From: Candidatus Enterococcus ferrettii
Lineage (GTDB): Bacteria > Bacillota > Bacilli > Lactobacillales > Enterococcaceae
Length of the DNA stretch: 64,000 nucleotides
NCBI RefSeq assembly: GCF_017377655.1
Contig: NZ_JAFREL010000016.1
Coordinates: forward strand, 186,001-250,000
Direction of reading: 5' to 3'
Part shown: positions 9,222 to 16,777 of the stretch, one piece after another
How positions within the stretch are numbered: the stretch's first letter is position 1
Layout of the letters: each line of letters opens with the position of its first letter
The notes under the pieces: model-generated
Seen by the model: the letters and a program-made list of their open reading frames with translations, nothing else
What the model was told of the DNA's origin: nothing
Databases searched by the model: none
Made by a program: the position numbers and the translations under genes

Positions 9222-9516
9222 GATGATCCTCCTTTTTCTTAGCTAGATTACCAGTTACTCTTCATTTTTCATTGGATTCTCTTCCCTTCTATTTCCTTCA
9301 TTCTATGCAAAAAGAGTGGGAGAAACTTCTGAATTCTTGCTATGTTGCAGATCAAATGTTCACCACCAAAGATGAGATAATTCATTTGTCTATACTTATA
9401 TTCGAAGGCATTTTGATTGTTTAATTAGCCACTGATCCCCTCTATTTTATTTTTTCGAATTTGATGGACTTCTTCCTTGTCCATATCTTTTTAGCATAGA
9501 ATAAGTACGGACAGGA

Positions 9517-9552
9517 TGATATAATTTGATGAGATTAAAGCTTAGTCTCATC
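9517..9552 (+). promoter_or_regulatory. Extended -10 promoter and leader hairpin of the AlkC-like gene
   Basis: TGATATAAT at 9517-9525 is a perfect -10 with the TGN extension; no good -35 is seen. Directly after it an 11-bp stem (9528-9538 with 9542-9552) surrounds a 3-nt loop. There is no T-tract, so the hairpin would sit at the 5' end of the mRNA and may affect its stability. Confidence 0.5.
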
Positions 9553-9624
9553 ACTTAGCTCTACAAGTCCCTTGTTCTCAGTAAACGACACTTTCGCTTT
9601 AACCATCACATAGAAGGAGAATAT

Positions 9625-10731
9625 ATGCCTACTTTACTAAAAGACCAATACTACAATTACGATTCAGTAAACCAGTTGGCTTTGAATCTTCAAGCTGTTG
9701 ATCCTACCTTTCCTACCACTGATTTTATCAATGATGTTATGAATGAGACTTGGGAAGAACTGGCATTGAAGGCTCGAATGCGTCAGATTACCTTAACTCT
9801 TGGGAAATATTTACCACCTGATTATGAAAAAGCATTGCACATGATCGACCAACTTCTTGCCAATTATCCAACAGGATTCAGTGATTTTTCTTTAATGTAT
9901 TTTCCAGATTTCGTGGAAGTCTACGGTCAGGCTGAAGAACATTGGGATTTGTCTATTGCAGGATTAGAAAGATATACGCCTTTTTCAACGGCCGAATTCG
10001 CAGTGAGGCCCTTTATTATCCAGCATGAAAAACGCATGATGGACCATATGGCTGTATGGGCGAAGCATGACAACGAACATGTTCGGCGCCTTGCCAGTGA
10101 AGGCTGTCGCCCACGCCTGCCTTGGGGTCAAGCATTAACTAGTTTCAAAAATGATCCTACTCCTGTCCTTGGCATTTTGGAACAGTTAAAAGCCGATCCG
10201 TCCTTATACGTTCGGAAAAGTGTCGCCAATAATCTGAATGATATTTCAAAAGACCATCCTGACTTAGTAGTAAAAACCGCTCAAAATTGGTACGGAAATA
10301 ATCCGCGGACTGACTGGATTGTAAAGCATGGCTGTCGAACCTTGCTTAAAAAAAGTAATCACGATGTATTGGGTATCTTTGGATTTTCAGATGCTGATTG
10401 CCTAGAGGTTACAGATTTCGCGTTAGATACTGATGTGGTTAATGACGGACAAGATTTGAACTTTTCCTTCCAGGTTGGAGCGAAAAAAACAACCAAGGTG
10501 CGACTAGAATATGGGGTTGATTATGTCAAAGCCAATGCCACCCGCAATCGAAAAATTTTTCAAATCGCTGAAACTACGCTGCAAGCTGGAGAAAAAAAGT
10601 TTTTTACTAAGAAACGGTCTTTTGCCAGAGTAAGTACTAGAAAGCATTACCCCGGAACCCATTCAATCACCTTAATTATGAACGGCGTTGAGCAAGGTAC
10701 CTTGGACTTTGATGTGTTGTCTGAGAGTTAA
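9625..10731 (+). CDS. DNA alkylation repair protein, AlkC-like (HEAT repeats)
   Basis: This is a 368-residue member of the HEAT-repeat DNA glycosylase superfamily (AlkC/AlkD). These enzymes excise cationic alkylated bases such as 3-methyladenine. Residues about 1-250 are helical repeats, with the segment HVRRLASEGCRPRLPWG and then VRKSVANNLNDISKDHP. The last 100 residues are beta-rich (FSFQVGAKKTTKVRLEYGV) and resemble the Ig-like C-terminal domain reported for AlkC rather than AlkD. The ribosome site AGAAGGAG precedes the ATG. It has its own promoter at 9517 and no partner gene; the next full gene is the RNA ligase rtcB. Confidence 0.82.
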   Translation: MPTLLKDQYYNYDSVNQLALNLQAVDPTFPTTDFINDVMNETWEELALKARMRQITLTLGKYLPPDYEKALHMIDQLLANYPTGFSDFSLMYFPDFVEVYGQAEEHWDLSIAGLERYTPFSTAEFAVRPFIIQHEKRMMDHMAVWAKHDNEHVRRLASEGCRPRLPWGQALTSFKNDPTPVLGILEQLKADPSLYVRKSVANNLNDISKDHPDLVVKTAQNWYGNNPRTDWIVKHGCRTLLKKSNHDVLGIFGFSDADCLEVTDFALDTDVVNDGQDLNFSFQVGAKKTTKVRLEYGVDYVKANATRNRKIFQIAETTLQAGEKKFFTKKRSFARVSTRKHYPGTHSITLIMNGVEQGTLDFDVLSES

Positions 10732-10913
10732 CTTTCAAACCTCATCGTCACTTAGAATCGAAGGACTGTTCTCACATTCATTTTTTAATTTAATAAGTAA
10801 GCTTCTATTTTTTGTGCTAATCTCATTTTGTATTTCAGACTACTAGGAAGCAAAAGGTGCATTCTAAGTACAAATTAATACCTATATTATGAGGAGCATT
10901 TACCCTAATAACC
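10732..10913. other. Intergenic stretch after the AlkC-like gene
   Basis: No gene or clear terminator was seen in this AT-rich stretch. It leads into the promoter at 10914. Confidence 0.4.
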
Positions 10914-10943
10914 TTGACAGCTCATTGTCTATGATGATAGGAT
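10914..10943 (+). promoter_or_regulatory. Promoter upstream of the 33-residue ORF
   Basis: TTGACA (10914-10919) and TAGGAT (10938-10943) are 18 bp apart. The expected start is about 25 nt upstream of the small ORF at 10976. No better promoter lies between the following terminator and rtcB, so this may also be the rtcB promoter. Confidence 0.5.
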
Positions 10944-10975
10944 TAAAAAAGAATTTAAAGAAGGGAGAGAGCATC

Positions 10976-11077
10976 ATGATTAAGACTAATAAAACAGCTT
11001 TAATACAATTGATTGATCAGTTCGTTTCGTTTTATTGCACTAGTGGGTCTTTTTCAGAAGACTCTCCATGCAAATAA
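10976..11077 (+). CDS. Small ORF of 33 residues, possible leader peptide
   Basis: The ORF starts MIKTNKTALIQLIDQF with GGGAGAG 6-8 nt upstream and ends in TAA just before a terminator. It has its own promoter. It is mildly amphipathic, has two Cys in its C-terminal half, and matches nothing I know; it lacks the transmembrane stretch of Fst-type toxins. Its codons overlap a segment (11012-11022) that can pair with the left arm of the terminator at 11090, so its translation could influence read-through into rtcB. Confidence 0.45.
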   Translation: MIKTNKTALIQLIDQFVSFYCTSGSFSEDSPCK

Positions 11078-11089
11078 AGCTTATTTATC

Positions 11090-11123
11090 AAACTGTCAAT
11101 CATCCGATTGACAGTTTTTTTGT
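11090..11123 (+). terminator. Terminator or attenuator upstream of rtcB
   Basis: An 11-bp stem (11090-11100 with 11107-11117) closes a 6-nt loop and runs into seven T. It lies between the 33-residue ORF and rtcB. The upstream segment ATTGATCAGTT (11012-11022) is complementary to the left arm AACTGTCAAT with one bulge, so an alternative antiterminator helix is possible. Confidence 0.8.
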
Positions 11124-11166
11124 GTCGTTTTTTACCTATCTAAAAATATTTACGGAGGTGTTCCTA

Positions 11167-11211
11167 ATGAGTGGAAAAAGAAAAAATCAGAGAGTCATAC
11201 TAATGAACTAG
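11167..11211 (+). CDS. 14-residue leader peptide of rtcB
   Basis: The ORF reads MSGKRKNQRVILMN and stops at UAG 11209-11211. GGAGGTG lies 6 nt before the ATG, a stronger ribosome site than that of rtcB itself. The peptide is rich in Lys, Arg, Asn and Gln at codons 4-9. Its stop codon overlaps the first arm of the hairpin pair that controls access to the rtcB ribosome site. Confidence 0.55.
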   Translation: MSGKRKNQRVILMN

Positions 11212-11244
11212 AGGAATCCCTTGATTCCTCTAAAGAGAGGATTC
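11210..11244 (+). promoter_or_regulatory. Mutually exclusive hairpins over the rtcB ribosome site
   Basis: Three 9-nt segments alternate. Arm A is AGAGGAATC (11210-11218), arm B is GATTCCTCT (11223-11231) and arm C is AGAGGATTC (11236-11244). A pairs perfectly with B around a 4-nt loop. B also pairs with C at 8 of 9 positions around a 4-nt loop. C contains the rtcB ribosome site GAGAGG (11235-11240). A:B leaves rtcB open and B:C hides it. Confidence 0.6.
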
Positions 11245-11247
11245 AAC

Positions 11248-12414
11248 ATGTTAACAATAAAAGGAAAATACACTACAGCAAAGGTATATACAGATACCTT
11301 AACTGACAGTACAGTAGGTCAAATCATGACCCTATGCAATCAAAAAATGGCTAAAGATGCTAAAATTCGAATTATGCCCGATACCCACAGCGGTTCCAGC
11401 TGTGTGATTGGAACAACTATGACCGTAAAAAATCAGGTAGTTCCCAACCTTGTGGGCGTTGACATTGGCTGCGGACTCTATGTCGCAAAAATTAGAAAAG
11501 GCGTAAAGCTAAACTTCGACAAGCTAGATCGGATCATTCGTAACCGGATTCCCAGTGGGCACCATTCACACAATAAACCGCAGTATACATTTCCATTAGA
11601 GGATGTTCAAGCCCCGATCCATCGCGGCTGGGCATTACGGAGTTTGGGAACTTTAGGCGGCGGGAATCACTTCATTGAAGTAAATGAAGGCAGCGATGGA
11701 ATTTATTTAGTCGTTCACAGCGGCAGCCGTGTTTTAGGAAAAGAGATTGCAGAATATCATCAGGAGATTGCTTATCAAAAACTAGCTCAAAGACGACAAG
11801 TTTTGAAACAACTTGCTAGGTCAGCGACCACTCCTAACGAAAAAGCGGATCTATTACAAGAACGGGAAGAAATTAAGATTCCTTATGAGCTATCTTATGT
11901 GTCAGAAAAGGATTTGGATAATTATTTATCTGATATGCAAATCGCTCAACAATACGCCGCTTTCAATCGCCAAAGTATGGCACTGATAATTTTGAAAGCG
12001 ATGAAATGGGAAAAGTCCGTGATTGAAAGCTTTGACAGCCCCCACAATTATATTGACCTGCAGCACATGATTTTACGTAAAGGTGCAGCCTCTGCTAGAA
12101 AGAACGAAAAAATGATTGTTCCATTGAATATGAAGGATGGCTCGATTATCGGTGTGGGCAAAGGCACCGAAGAATGGAATCAATCGGGACCTCATGGGGC
12201 TGGTCGAATGATGAGCCGCTCGCAAGCTCGAGCTTCTATCAGCTTAGAAAATTATCAGCATATGATGCGTCATGTCTGGACAACTTCGGTCTCTAAGAAA
12301 ACGTTAGATGAAGCACCTAAGGCTTATAAAGCCAAGAAACAACTAATGGCAGATTTGCAGGAGACCATGGAAGTAAAGGAAGTCATTCGGCCGTTGTACA
12401 ATTTTAAGGGATAG
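11248..12414 (+). CDS. rtcB: RNA-splicing ligase RtcB
   Basis: This RNA 3'-phosphate / 5'-OH ligase has 388 residues. RtcB uses GTP and Mn2+ to reseal RNA ends left by ribotoxins and stress nucleases. The signature residues are present: GVDIGCGL (metal Cys), GTLGGGNHF, VVHSGSR and the guanylylated-His motif GPHGAGRMMSRSQA. The start is ATG 11248 with GAGAGG 7 nt upstream; an in-frame TTG at 11221 lies inside the regulatory hairpin. No RtcA, RtcR or PrfH gene is nearby, so control seems to rest on the leader described at 10914-11244. The upstream neighbour is an AlkC-like DNA repair gene. Confidence 0.93.
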   Translation: MLTIKGKYTTAKVYTDTLTDSTVGQIMTLCNQKMAKDAKIRIMPDTHSGSSCVIGTTMTVKNQVVPNLVGVDIGCGLYVAKIRKGVKLNFDKLDRIIRNRIPSGHHSHNKPQYTFPLEDVQAPIHRGWALRSLGTLGGGNHFIEVNEGSDGIYLVVHSGSRVLGKEIAEYHQEIAYQKLAQRRQVLKQLARSATTPNEKADLLQEREEIKIPYELSYVSEKDLDNYLSDMQIAQQYAAFNRQSMALIILKAMKWEKSVIESFDSPHNYIDLQHMILRKGAASARKNEKMIVPLNMKDGSIIGVGKGTEEWNQSGPHGAGRMMSRSQARASISLENYQHMMRHVWTTSVSKKTLDEAPKAYKAKKQLMADLQETMEVKEVIRPLYNFKG

Positions 12415-12453
12415 TTGGACAAGTATTCATTCGCTTTATTTGAAAGCAAAACT

Positions 12454-12497
12454 GCCTGTCGCTCTTTTTAGCTAAAAGAGCAGCAGGCGTTTTTTTA
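12454..12497. terminator. Terminator between rtcB and the sorbitol operon
   Basis: An imperfect stem GCCTG...CTCTTTT with AAAAGAG...CAGGC (about 12454-12486) is followed by seven T on the plus strand. The gene at 12495 is convergent and ends inside the T-tract; the A-rich left flank could let the hairpin work on the minus strand as well. Confidence 0.8.
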
Positions 12498-13595
12498 TTT
12501 CTGATAATAAGCTTTTACGTAAGCATCAACCGCCAACAGTGCATCAGCGACTTCCTTAGCAGTAATCACAAAGGGCATTTGATGAATTGTTTCGGCTGAG
12601 GCGGTGGCCAGCTCACCCACCTTCAAAAAATCCTCATAAGAAGCATCTGATAAATACATCTCTTCCAAGGTTGTCGGTAATCCGAGAGATTGATAAAAGC
12701 GAATGTAGGGATCAATTTCTTCACTAGTACGATTTTCCAAAAATAGTTGAGTTAAGGTTCCATAAGCAACTTTCTCTCCATGAGTCAGATGATGGATTTC
12801 TCCAGTTAGAGCGGTAAAGCCATTGTGAATAGAATGAGCTGCACCTAGCCCGCTGCTTTCAAATCCCACCCCACTTAACAATGTATTGGCTTCAACAATT
12901 GCCTCCAAAGCTTTAGTAACAACTTGTGCCTCGTTCGCCGCAACCGCACTCAGACTATAACGAAACAAAACATCCTCGCATGCTTCAGCAATTGCCACTG
13001 AAGCTAAAGTTTGTTTTCCCCCGACTAAATTCTCACCATTATTTTGTAATACTGCCTTGGCCTCAATCCAGGTTGCCATCGCATCTGCAATTCCTGATTT
13101 CAGTAAACGAACCGGAGCTTGACTGATTACCTCGGTATCTAACAACACCAAATCGGGATTTTTTTTGTAGAATAAATAGTTCTCAAATACTCCTTCATCT
13201 GAATAAACGGCCGATACTGAAGAAGTGGGGGCATCAGTTGATGCGATAGTCGGTAAAATGGCTAAAGCTGTATTAGTAAAATTGCTGACCGCCTTGGCCG
13301 TATCACTGGCCTTACCGCCACCTAAGCCGATGATTAAATCACAAGTCTCATTTTTAGCAATTTCAGTAATCCGATTAATCTCACTCATGGAGGCTTCCCC
13401 CTTGAATTTATCCACCGTAACCACTAGACCATTTGCAGTTAGATGCGTATAGAGCTTCTCGCCAACCTTCTCCCAAACAATGATATCAGTAATCAGTAAC
13501 ACGCGATTCCCCAGCTTTTTTAAATAGTCGGCACACGCGTTAAACACGCCAGCTCCTTGGATGTACCTTGAGGGACTTGCAAAAACTTTATTCAT
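12495..13595 (-). CDS. Glycerol dehydrogenase-type iron/zinc alcohol dehydrogenase
   Basis: This NAD-dependent dehydrogenase of the GldA branch has 366 residues. GldA interconverts glycerol and dihydroxyacetone. The NAD loop GLGGGKASDTAKA is present, as are metal ligands in GIADAMATWIEAK, GLGAAHSIHNGF and HLTHGEKVAYG. The start is ATG 13595 with GGAG 8 nt upstream; a longer reading frame into srlB lacks a site. It is the last gene of the sorbitol operon, 4 bp after srlB. Together with the Fsa-type aldolase it would dispose of dihydroxyacetone as glycerol and re-oxidise NADH; that is inference. Another polyol substrate is possible. Confidence 0.85.
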   Translation of the reverse strand: MNKVFASPSRYIQGAGVFNACADYLKKLGNRVLLITDIIVWEKVGEKLYTHLTANGLVVTVDKFKGEASMSEINRITEIAKNETCDLIIGLGGGKASDTAKAVSNFTNTALAILPTIASTDAPTSSVSAVYSDEGVFENYLFYKKNPDLVLLDTEVISQAPVRLLKSGIADAMATWIEAKAVLQNNGENLVGGKQTLASVAIAEACEDVLFRYSLSAVAANEAQVVTKALEAIVEANTLLSGVGFESSGLGAAHSIHNGFTALTGEIHHLTHGEKVAYGTLTQLFLENRTSEEIDPYIRFYQSLGLPTTLEEMYLSDASYEDFLKVGELATASAETIHQMPFVITAKEVADALLAVDAYVKAYYQK

Positions 13596-13599
13596 TTGG

Positions 13600-13962
13600 T
13601 TACTCCTTCTCCAGTATAATCTTGGTTCCAACCCTTAATTGCGGATAATTTTTGTCCTCCACATGAACTGTGCCTGGCAGATCTGCGGTGATTTGACCAT
13701 TAAACTTGATCGTCATGTGTCCTAGTTCGCGGAAAGTATCATTGACTTTGTTTCCTATGGCGGTAATTACAAACCGCTGGTCATCAAAAGCCAGAATATC
13801 TCCCGTTTCTAATTTTCTTGCTAGGGGTCTCACTTGAATGCTGTAACAAAAATCCTTTAAATCCACCGGCGCTTGTTCACCAAATAGAACCATCATTTTT
13901 TCTGAGGCAAACTCTCCAGCTGCTGTCCCAATTTCTTTTACACTGCTTTCAAAATATTTCAT
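13600..13962 (-). CDS. srlB: PTS glucitol/sorbitol EIIA component
   Basis: This 120-residue cytosolic phosphocarrier accepts phosphate from HPr and passes it to the EIIB domain of the sorbitol transporter. The likely active His lies in ELGHMTIKF near residue 82, a typical glucitol EIIA motif, with a C-terminal PGTVHVEDKNYP segment. The length is that of the family. It lies 15 bp after srlE and just before the glycerol dehydrogenase-type gene. Confidence 0.93.
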   Translation of the reverse strand: MKYFESSVKEIGTAAGEFASEKMMVLFGEQAPVDLKDFCYSIQVRPLARKLETGDILAFDDQRFVITAIGNKVNDTFRELGHMTIKFNGQITADLPGTVHVEDKNYPQLRVGTKIILEKE

Positions 13963-13977
13963 TCAATTTACTCCTTC

Positions 13978-14970
13978 TTATTGGTACAAACCAAAGCTGG
14001 CCAGCCAGGCAACAACTACTCTGGGTACCCCGTTTAAAAATCGGGAATACAAAACTGAAGGTACACCCACTTCGACGGTTTCGGGATCTGCTTCTTCTAA
14101 CCCTAAGCCCACCGGAATGAAATCGCAGGCATTCTGGGTGTTGATAGCAAACAAGGCCGGCAACGCAAATTGAGGTGGAATGTTGCCTTTGCCGATCTCA
14201 ACTCCAATCAAAGCTCCAATTACCTGACCAATTACCCCACCAGGCCCCAACAAAGGAGATAAAAATGGTAAGGAACAAATAAAACCGATTAGAAGCAAGC
14301 CCCAAATGCTTCCAGCTAAGGGGGCCATAACCTTGGCAAACAAATCACCGATTCCTGAACCTTGGATAATCCCAATCAATAAAGAGACAAAGGCCATGAA
14401 CGGAATAACTGTATTTAGCATCGTCTGTACCCCTTCACGGGCAGACTGATTGAAGGTGGCCACTACTTTGCCGGCCCCCATCCCAATTTTAGCGATAAAG
14501 CTGGATTCAGCTTTTTGTTCGGTAATTTTTTTGTTCATGTCATAGGTGGTAGTTTCTTCCTTGAGTGGTGTCGGGGCATTCTGTTCTACTCCAGCTTCTG
14601 CTAATTTAATCTGATCCAGACCAACAGCTGAAACATAGATTTCCTCCGTGATAAACTGCGCCAAGGGACCACTTTTCCCGGTCGGTACAATATTAATCGT
14701 AGGAATTCCTTTTTTAGGATAAATCCCGCAGCGCAACGTCCCTCCGCAGTCAACAATAGCCAAAGCAATTTCTTCATCGGGAATAGAGGTTTTGAACCCA
14801 TTGATTGATTGCATGCCAGTCAATTTCTCAATCTTGTCAACAATCGCTGGTTTTTCACCGCCGCCCGTGATATAAATAAATTTATTTTTTTCTTTTGTTG
14901 GCGTAATGGTCAACGGACCGCCATATCCGCCAGGACCTTTAGTTACTACAATCGAACGATAATTTACCAT
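13978..14970 (-). CDS. srlE: PTS glucitol/sorbitol EIIB-EIIC2 component
   Basis: This 330-residue protein phosphorylates incoming sorbitol. The N-terminal half is the EIIB domain ([11 protein letters not shown], and [16 protein letters not shown] with the phospho-Cys candidate). The C-terminal half has membrane segments ([20 protein letters not shown] onward) with the motif [20 protein letters not shown]. Family length is about 320. It follows srlA by 38 bp. The split of the EIIC into SrlA and the SrlE C-terminus is normal for this PTS family. Confidence 0.94.
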   Translation of the reverse strand: MVNYRSIVVTKGPGGYGGPLTITPTKEKNKFIYITGGGEKPAIVDKIEKLTGMQSINGFKTSIPDEEIALAIVDCGGTLRCGIYPKKGIPTINIVPTGKSGPLAQFITEEIYVSAVGLDQIKLAEAGVEQNAPTPLKEETTTYDMNKKITEQKAESSFIAKIGMGAGKVVATFNQSAREGVQTMLNTVIPFMAFVSLLIGIIQGSGIGDLFAKVMAPLAGSIWGLLLIGFICSLPFLSPLLGPGGVIGQVIGALIGVEIGKGNIPPQFALPALFAINTQNACDFIPVGLGLEEADPETVEVGVPSVLYSRFLNGVPRVVVAWLASFGLYQ

Positions 14971-15008
14971 CTTAGTTTTCTCCTCACTTTTTTGATAACG
15001 TTAACATT

Positions 15009-15569
15009 TTACGCATGAATTTTGACTTTTTTAGATAACTCAGTGCCCGAGGTTTTGCAGACAAAGGCGGTAGTAAAATCAGTAACCCAGCCGCCGATAA
15101 AGTTCATTACTAAACCTACCAGCAGATAACGGATAGCCAGTTCCATCGAATTCAACCCCAACTGCTCAACTCCGGTGGCAATTCCCAGCCAAATAAATAG
15201 TTCACCAGGGTTGATATGAGGGAACACGCCATTACTTGTATGGCAAAATTGTGCTGTTGACGCATAGTAGCTTGGTTTATAAAACTCTGGCATAAATTTC
15301 CCCATCGACAAGCACATTGGATTTCCCAGCATAAAAGCGGATAAAAATGGCAAAATCAAGTAACGGCTAACTGGATTTTTTGAGGAAAGTCGAGCCAGCT
15401 GCTCGACCTTATCCTCCCCTAAAAAAGCGATCAAGGTATTCATTAAAACCAACAGCATTAAGACAACTGGAACAATCCCAGTCATCCAACCAATAAAGGT
15501 CTGAGCTCCCGTTTGGAATAAATTCATAAAACCCTCTGCAAATTTTGTTACTATCTCCATGTATTTCAA
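15009..15569 (-). CDS. srlA: PTS glucitol/sorbitol EIIC component
   Basis: This 186-residue membrane subunit forms the sorbitol translocation channel with the SrlE C-terminus. Several hydrophobic segments are visible, with the family motif LGNPMCLSMGKFMPEFYKPSY and then HTSNGVFPHINPGELF. The start codon overlaps the stop of gutM by four bases (ATGA), indicating coupled translation. Confidence 0.94.
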   Translation of the reverse strand: MKYMEIVTKFAEGFMNLFQTGAQTFIGWMTGIVPVVLMLLVLMNTLIAFLGEDKVEQLARLSSKNPVSRYLILPFLSAFMLGNPMCLSMGKFMPEFYKPSYYASTAQFCHTSNGVFPHINPGELFIWLGIATGVEQLGLNSMELAIRYLLVGLVMNFIGGWVTDFTTAFVCKTSGTELSKKVKIHA

Positions 15570-16045
15570 TCCTTTCTAAATTTCTTTTTATAGAGAAACA
15601 ACTGATTGCTAACCAGTATTTTCAAGTTTACTCCCGAGTATACCGGCTGATGAGCTTTAGTTGTCGCCGTGCCGGAATGAAACTTCTGTAGATTTTTTTG
15701 ACCTTGCATAACAGCCTTTTGGGTTAGCTTGTTTTCCTTCGCAAGAGCTGGATGATCTTCTGTCAGCTCTTGCAAAGAATAGCCAATTAACTGATCAAAG
15801 GCTCGAAAGTCGGCAAATACACTAGTTCCCTGCATTTTCTTAGCAGCAATAATTTCATCCTGTGAATTGATAGCGAATAAAACAATCGTTCCTGCAGTAA
15901 TCCGGCCTTTATTTACCCCAATAACGACCTTTCCTTTTCTCCGCAGAATTCCATAATGCTGATTGAAATTTTTAATCTGCTTCATTCCCAGCAATGTCTG
16001 AAGAACGTAAGCTCCAATCACCGCTGCGCCGATCACGTAAATCAT
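15566..16045 (-). CDS. gutM: GutM/SrlM glucitol operon activator protein
   Basis: This 159-residue protein is of the GutM family, an accessory activator of glucitol operons. It has an N-terminal membrane segment (IYVIGAAVIGAYVLQTLLG), then the family stretch NQHYGILRRKGKVVIGVNKG. In other Firmicutes GutM works with a PRD-type GutR; here the only regulator next to the operon is a SorC-family gene, so its partner may differ. AGAGGTG precedes the start. Confidence 0.87.
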   Translation of the reverse strand: MIYVIGAAVIGAYVLQTLLGMKQIKNFNQHYGILRRKGKVVIGVNKGRITAGTIVLFAINSQDEIIAAKKMQGTSVFADFRAFDQLIGYSLQELTEDHPALAKENKLTQKAVMQGQKNLQKFHSGTATTKAHQPVYSGVNLKILVSNQLFLYKKKFRKD

Positions 16046-16075
16046 TCCACTTCACCTCTGATCATATTTTGGGCT

Positions 16076-16765
16076 TTACAGGTTATAAATTAAACTGCCT
16101 TCTCCAAACGTAGCCTCCCAATCCAGGGTAAACTGTTTGATACTTTTTTCTGTTAATAAATGATCACCACAGGCTTTCAACACATCGTAACCAAGAGCCG
16201 CTCCATATGCGCCGGCAATAGCTGATTTTTCAACTTGCAGGGCATTCTTGAAGGAAGCTCCCACAACTCGTGTGTCATACTCGGACAATTGCAGTGCGGT
16301 TACAATATTTTTCAAAACCTTATCACCATCGCTAGCAATATTGCTAATCCGATTTACATAAGGGGCCACGTATTTTGCTCCCGATGCTGCCGACATCATC
16401 GCTTGATTCAAGTCAATAATCGCAGTTGCAGTCACTTGAATTCCCTTTTCAGTTAGCGTTCGCATCGCTTTATATCCCTCAGAACAGGCTGGAATTTTAA
16501 CAAATAAATTGCCAGAAATTTCTTGGCTCAAACGTTCACCATCTTTAATCATTTCGGATGCCTGCTCCCCAACTACTTGAATATGAAACTCTCTTTCCTC
16601 ACCAATTAAGGATCTTACCTCTTTGGCATGTTCAAAAAAATCAATATTTTTTCCTTTTAAATCCATCATAGCAATCGTAGGATTCATAGTGACTCCATTT
16701 AAAGGAAAATAGTTAAAGGCTTCCTTCACTGTTGCTAAATCAGCTGTATCTACATAGTATTTCAT
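16076..16765 (-). CDS. fsa: Fructose-6-phosphate aldolase / transaldolase-like protein
   Basis: This 229-residue class I aldolase is of the small transaldolase family. Schiff-base Lys lies in NLFVKIPAC, and the FSA-type Tyr is kept in YVAPYVNRI, where true transaldolases have Phe. The Gln of HIQVVGE also matches FSA. FSA splits fructose-6-phosphate into dihydroxyacetone and glyceraldehyde-3-phosphate. It sits between the sorbitol-6-phosphate dehydrogenase and gutM, so its substrate would be the product of the preceding gene. The Tyr/Phe criterion is established for E. coli FsaA; activity here is inferred. Confidence 0.82.
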   Translation of the reverse strand: MKYYVDTADLATVKEAFNYFPLNGVTMNPTIAMMDLKGKNIDFFEHAKEVRSLIGEEREFHIQVVGEQASEMIKDGERLSQEISGNLFVKIPACSEGYKAMRTLTEKGIQVTATAIIDLNQAMMSAASGAKYVAPYVNRISNIASDGDKVLKNIVTALQLSEYDTRVVGASFKNALQVEKSAIAGAYGAALGYDVLKACGDHLLTEKSIKQFTLDWEATFGEGSLIYNL

Positions 16766-16777
16766 AAACTATTGCTC

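Larger units (their letters stand above)
8764..9624. other. Long gene-poor region of 861 bp
   Basis: No full-length gene is visible. On the minus strand it carries the L35-like 41-codon ORF (9022-9147) and a 14-codon ORF with a strong ribosome site (9177-9221). On the plus strand it carries the promoter and leader hairpin of the gene at 9625. The remaining sequence is AT-rich with stops in all frames. Confidence 0.5.

Noticed and set aside
9528..9552. Terminator before the AlkC-like gene
   Set aside because: The hairpin has no T-tract and lies just downstream of a perfect extended -10, so it is part of the 5' leader.
10976..11077. Type I toxin (Fst-like, also 33 residues)
   Set aside because: The peptide lacks the transmembrane stretch and charged tail of Fst, and no convergent antisense RNA unit is seen.
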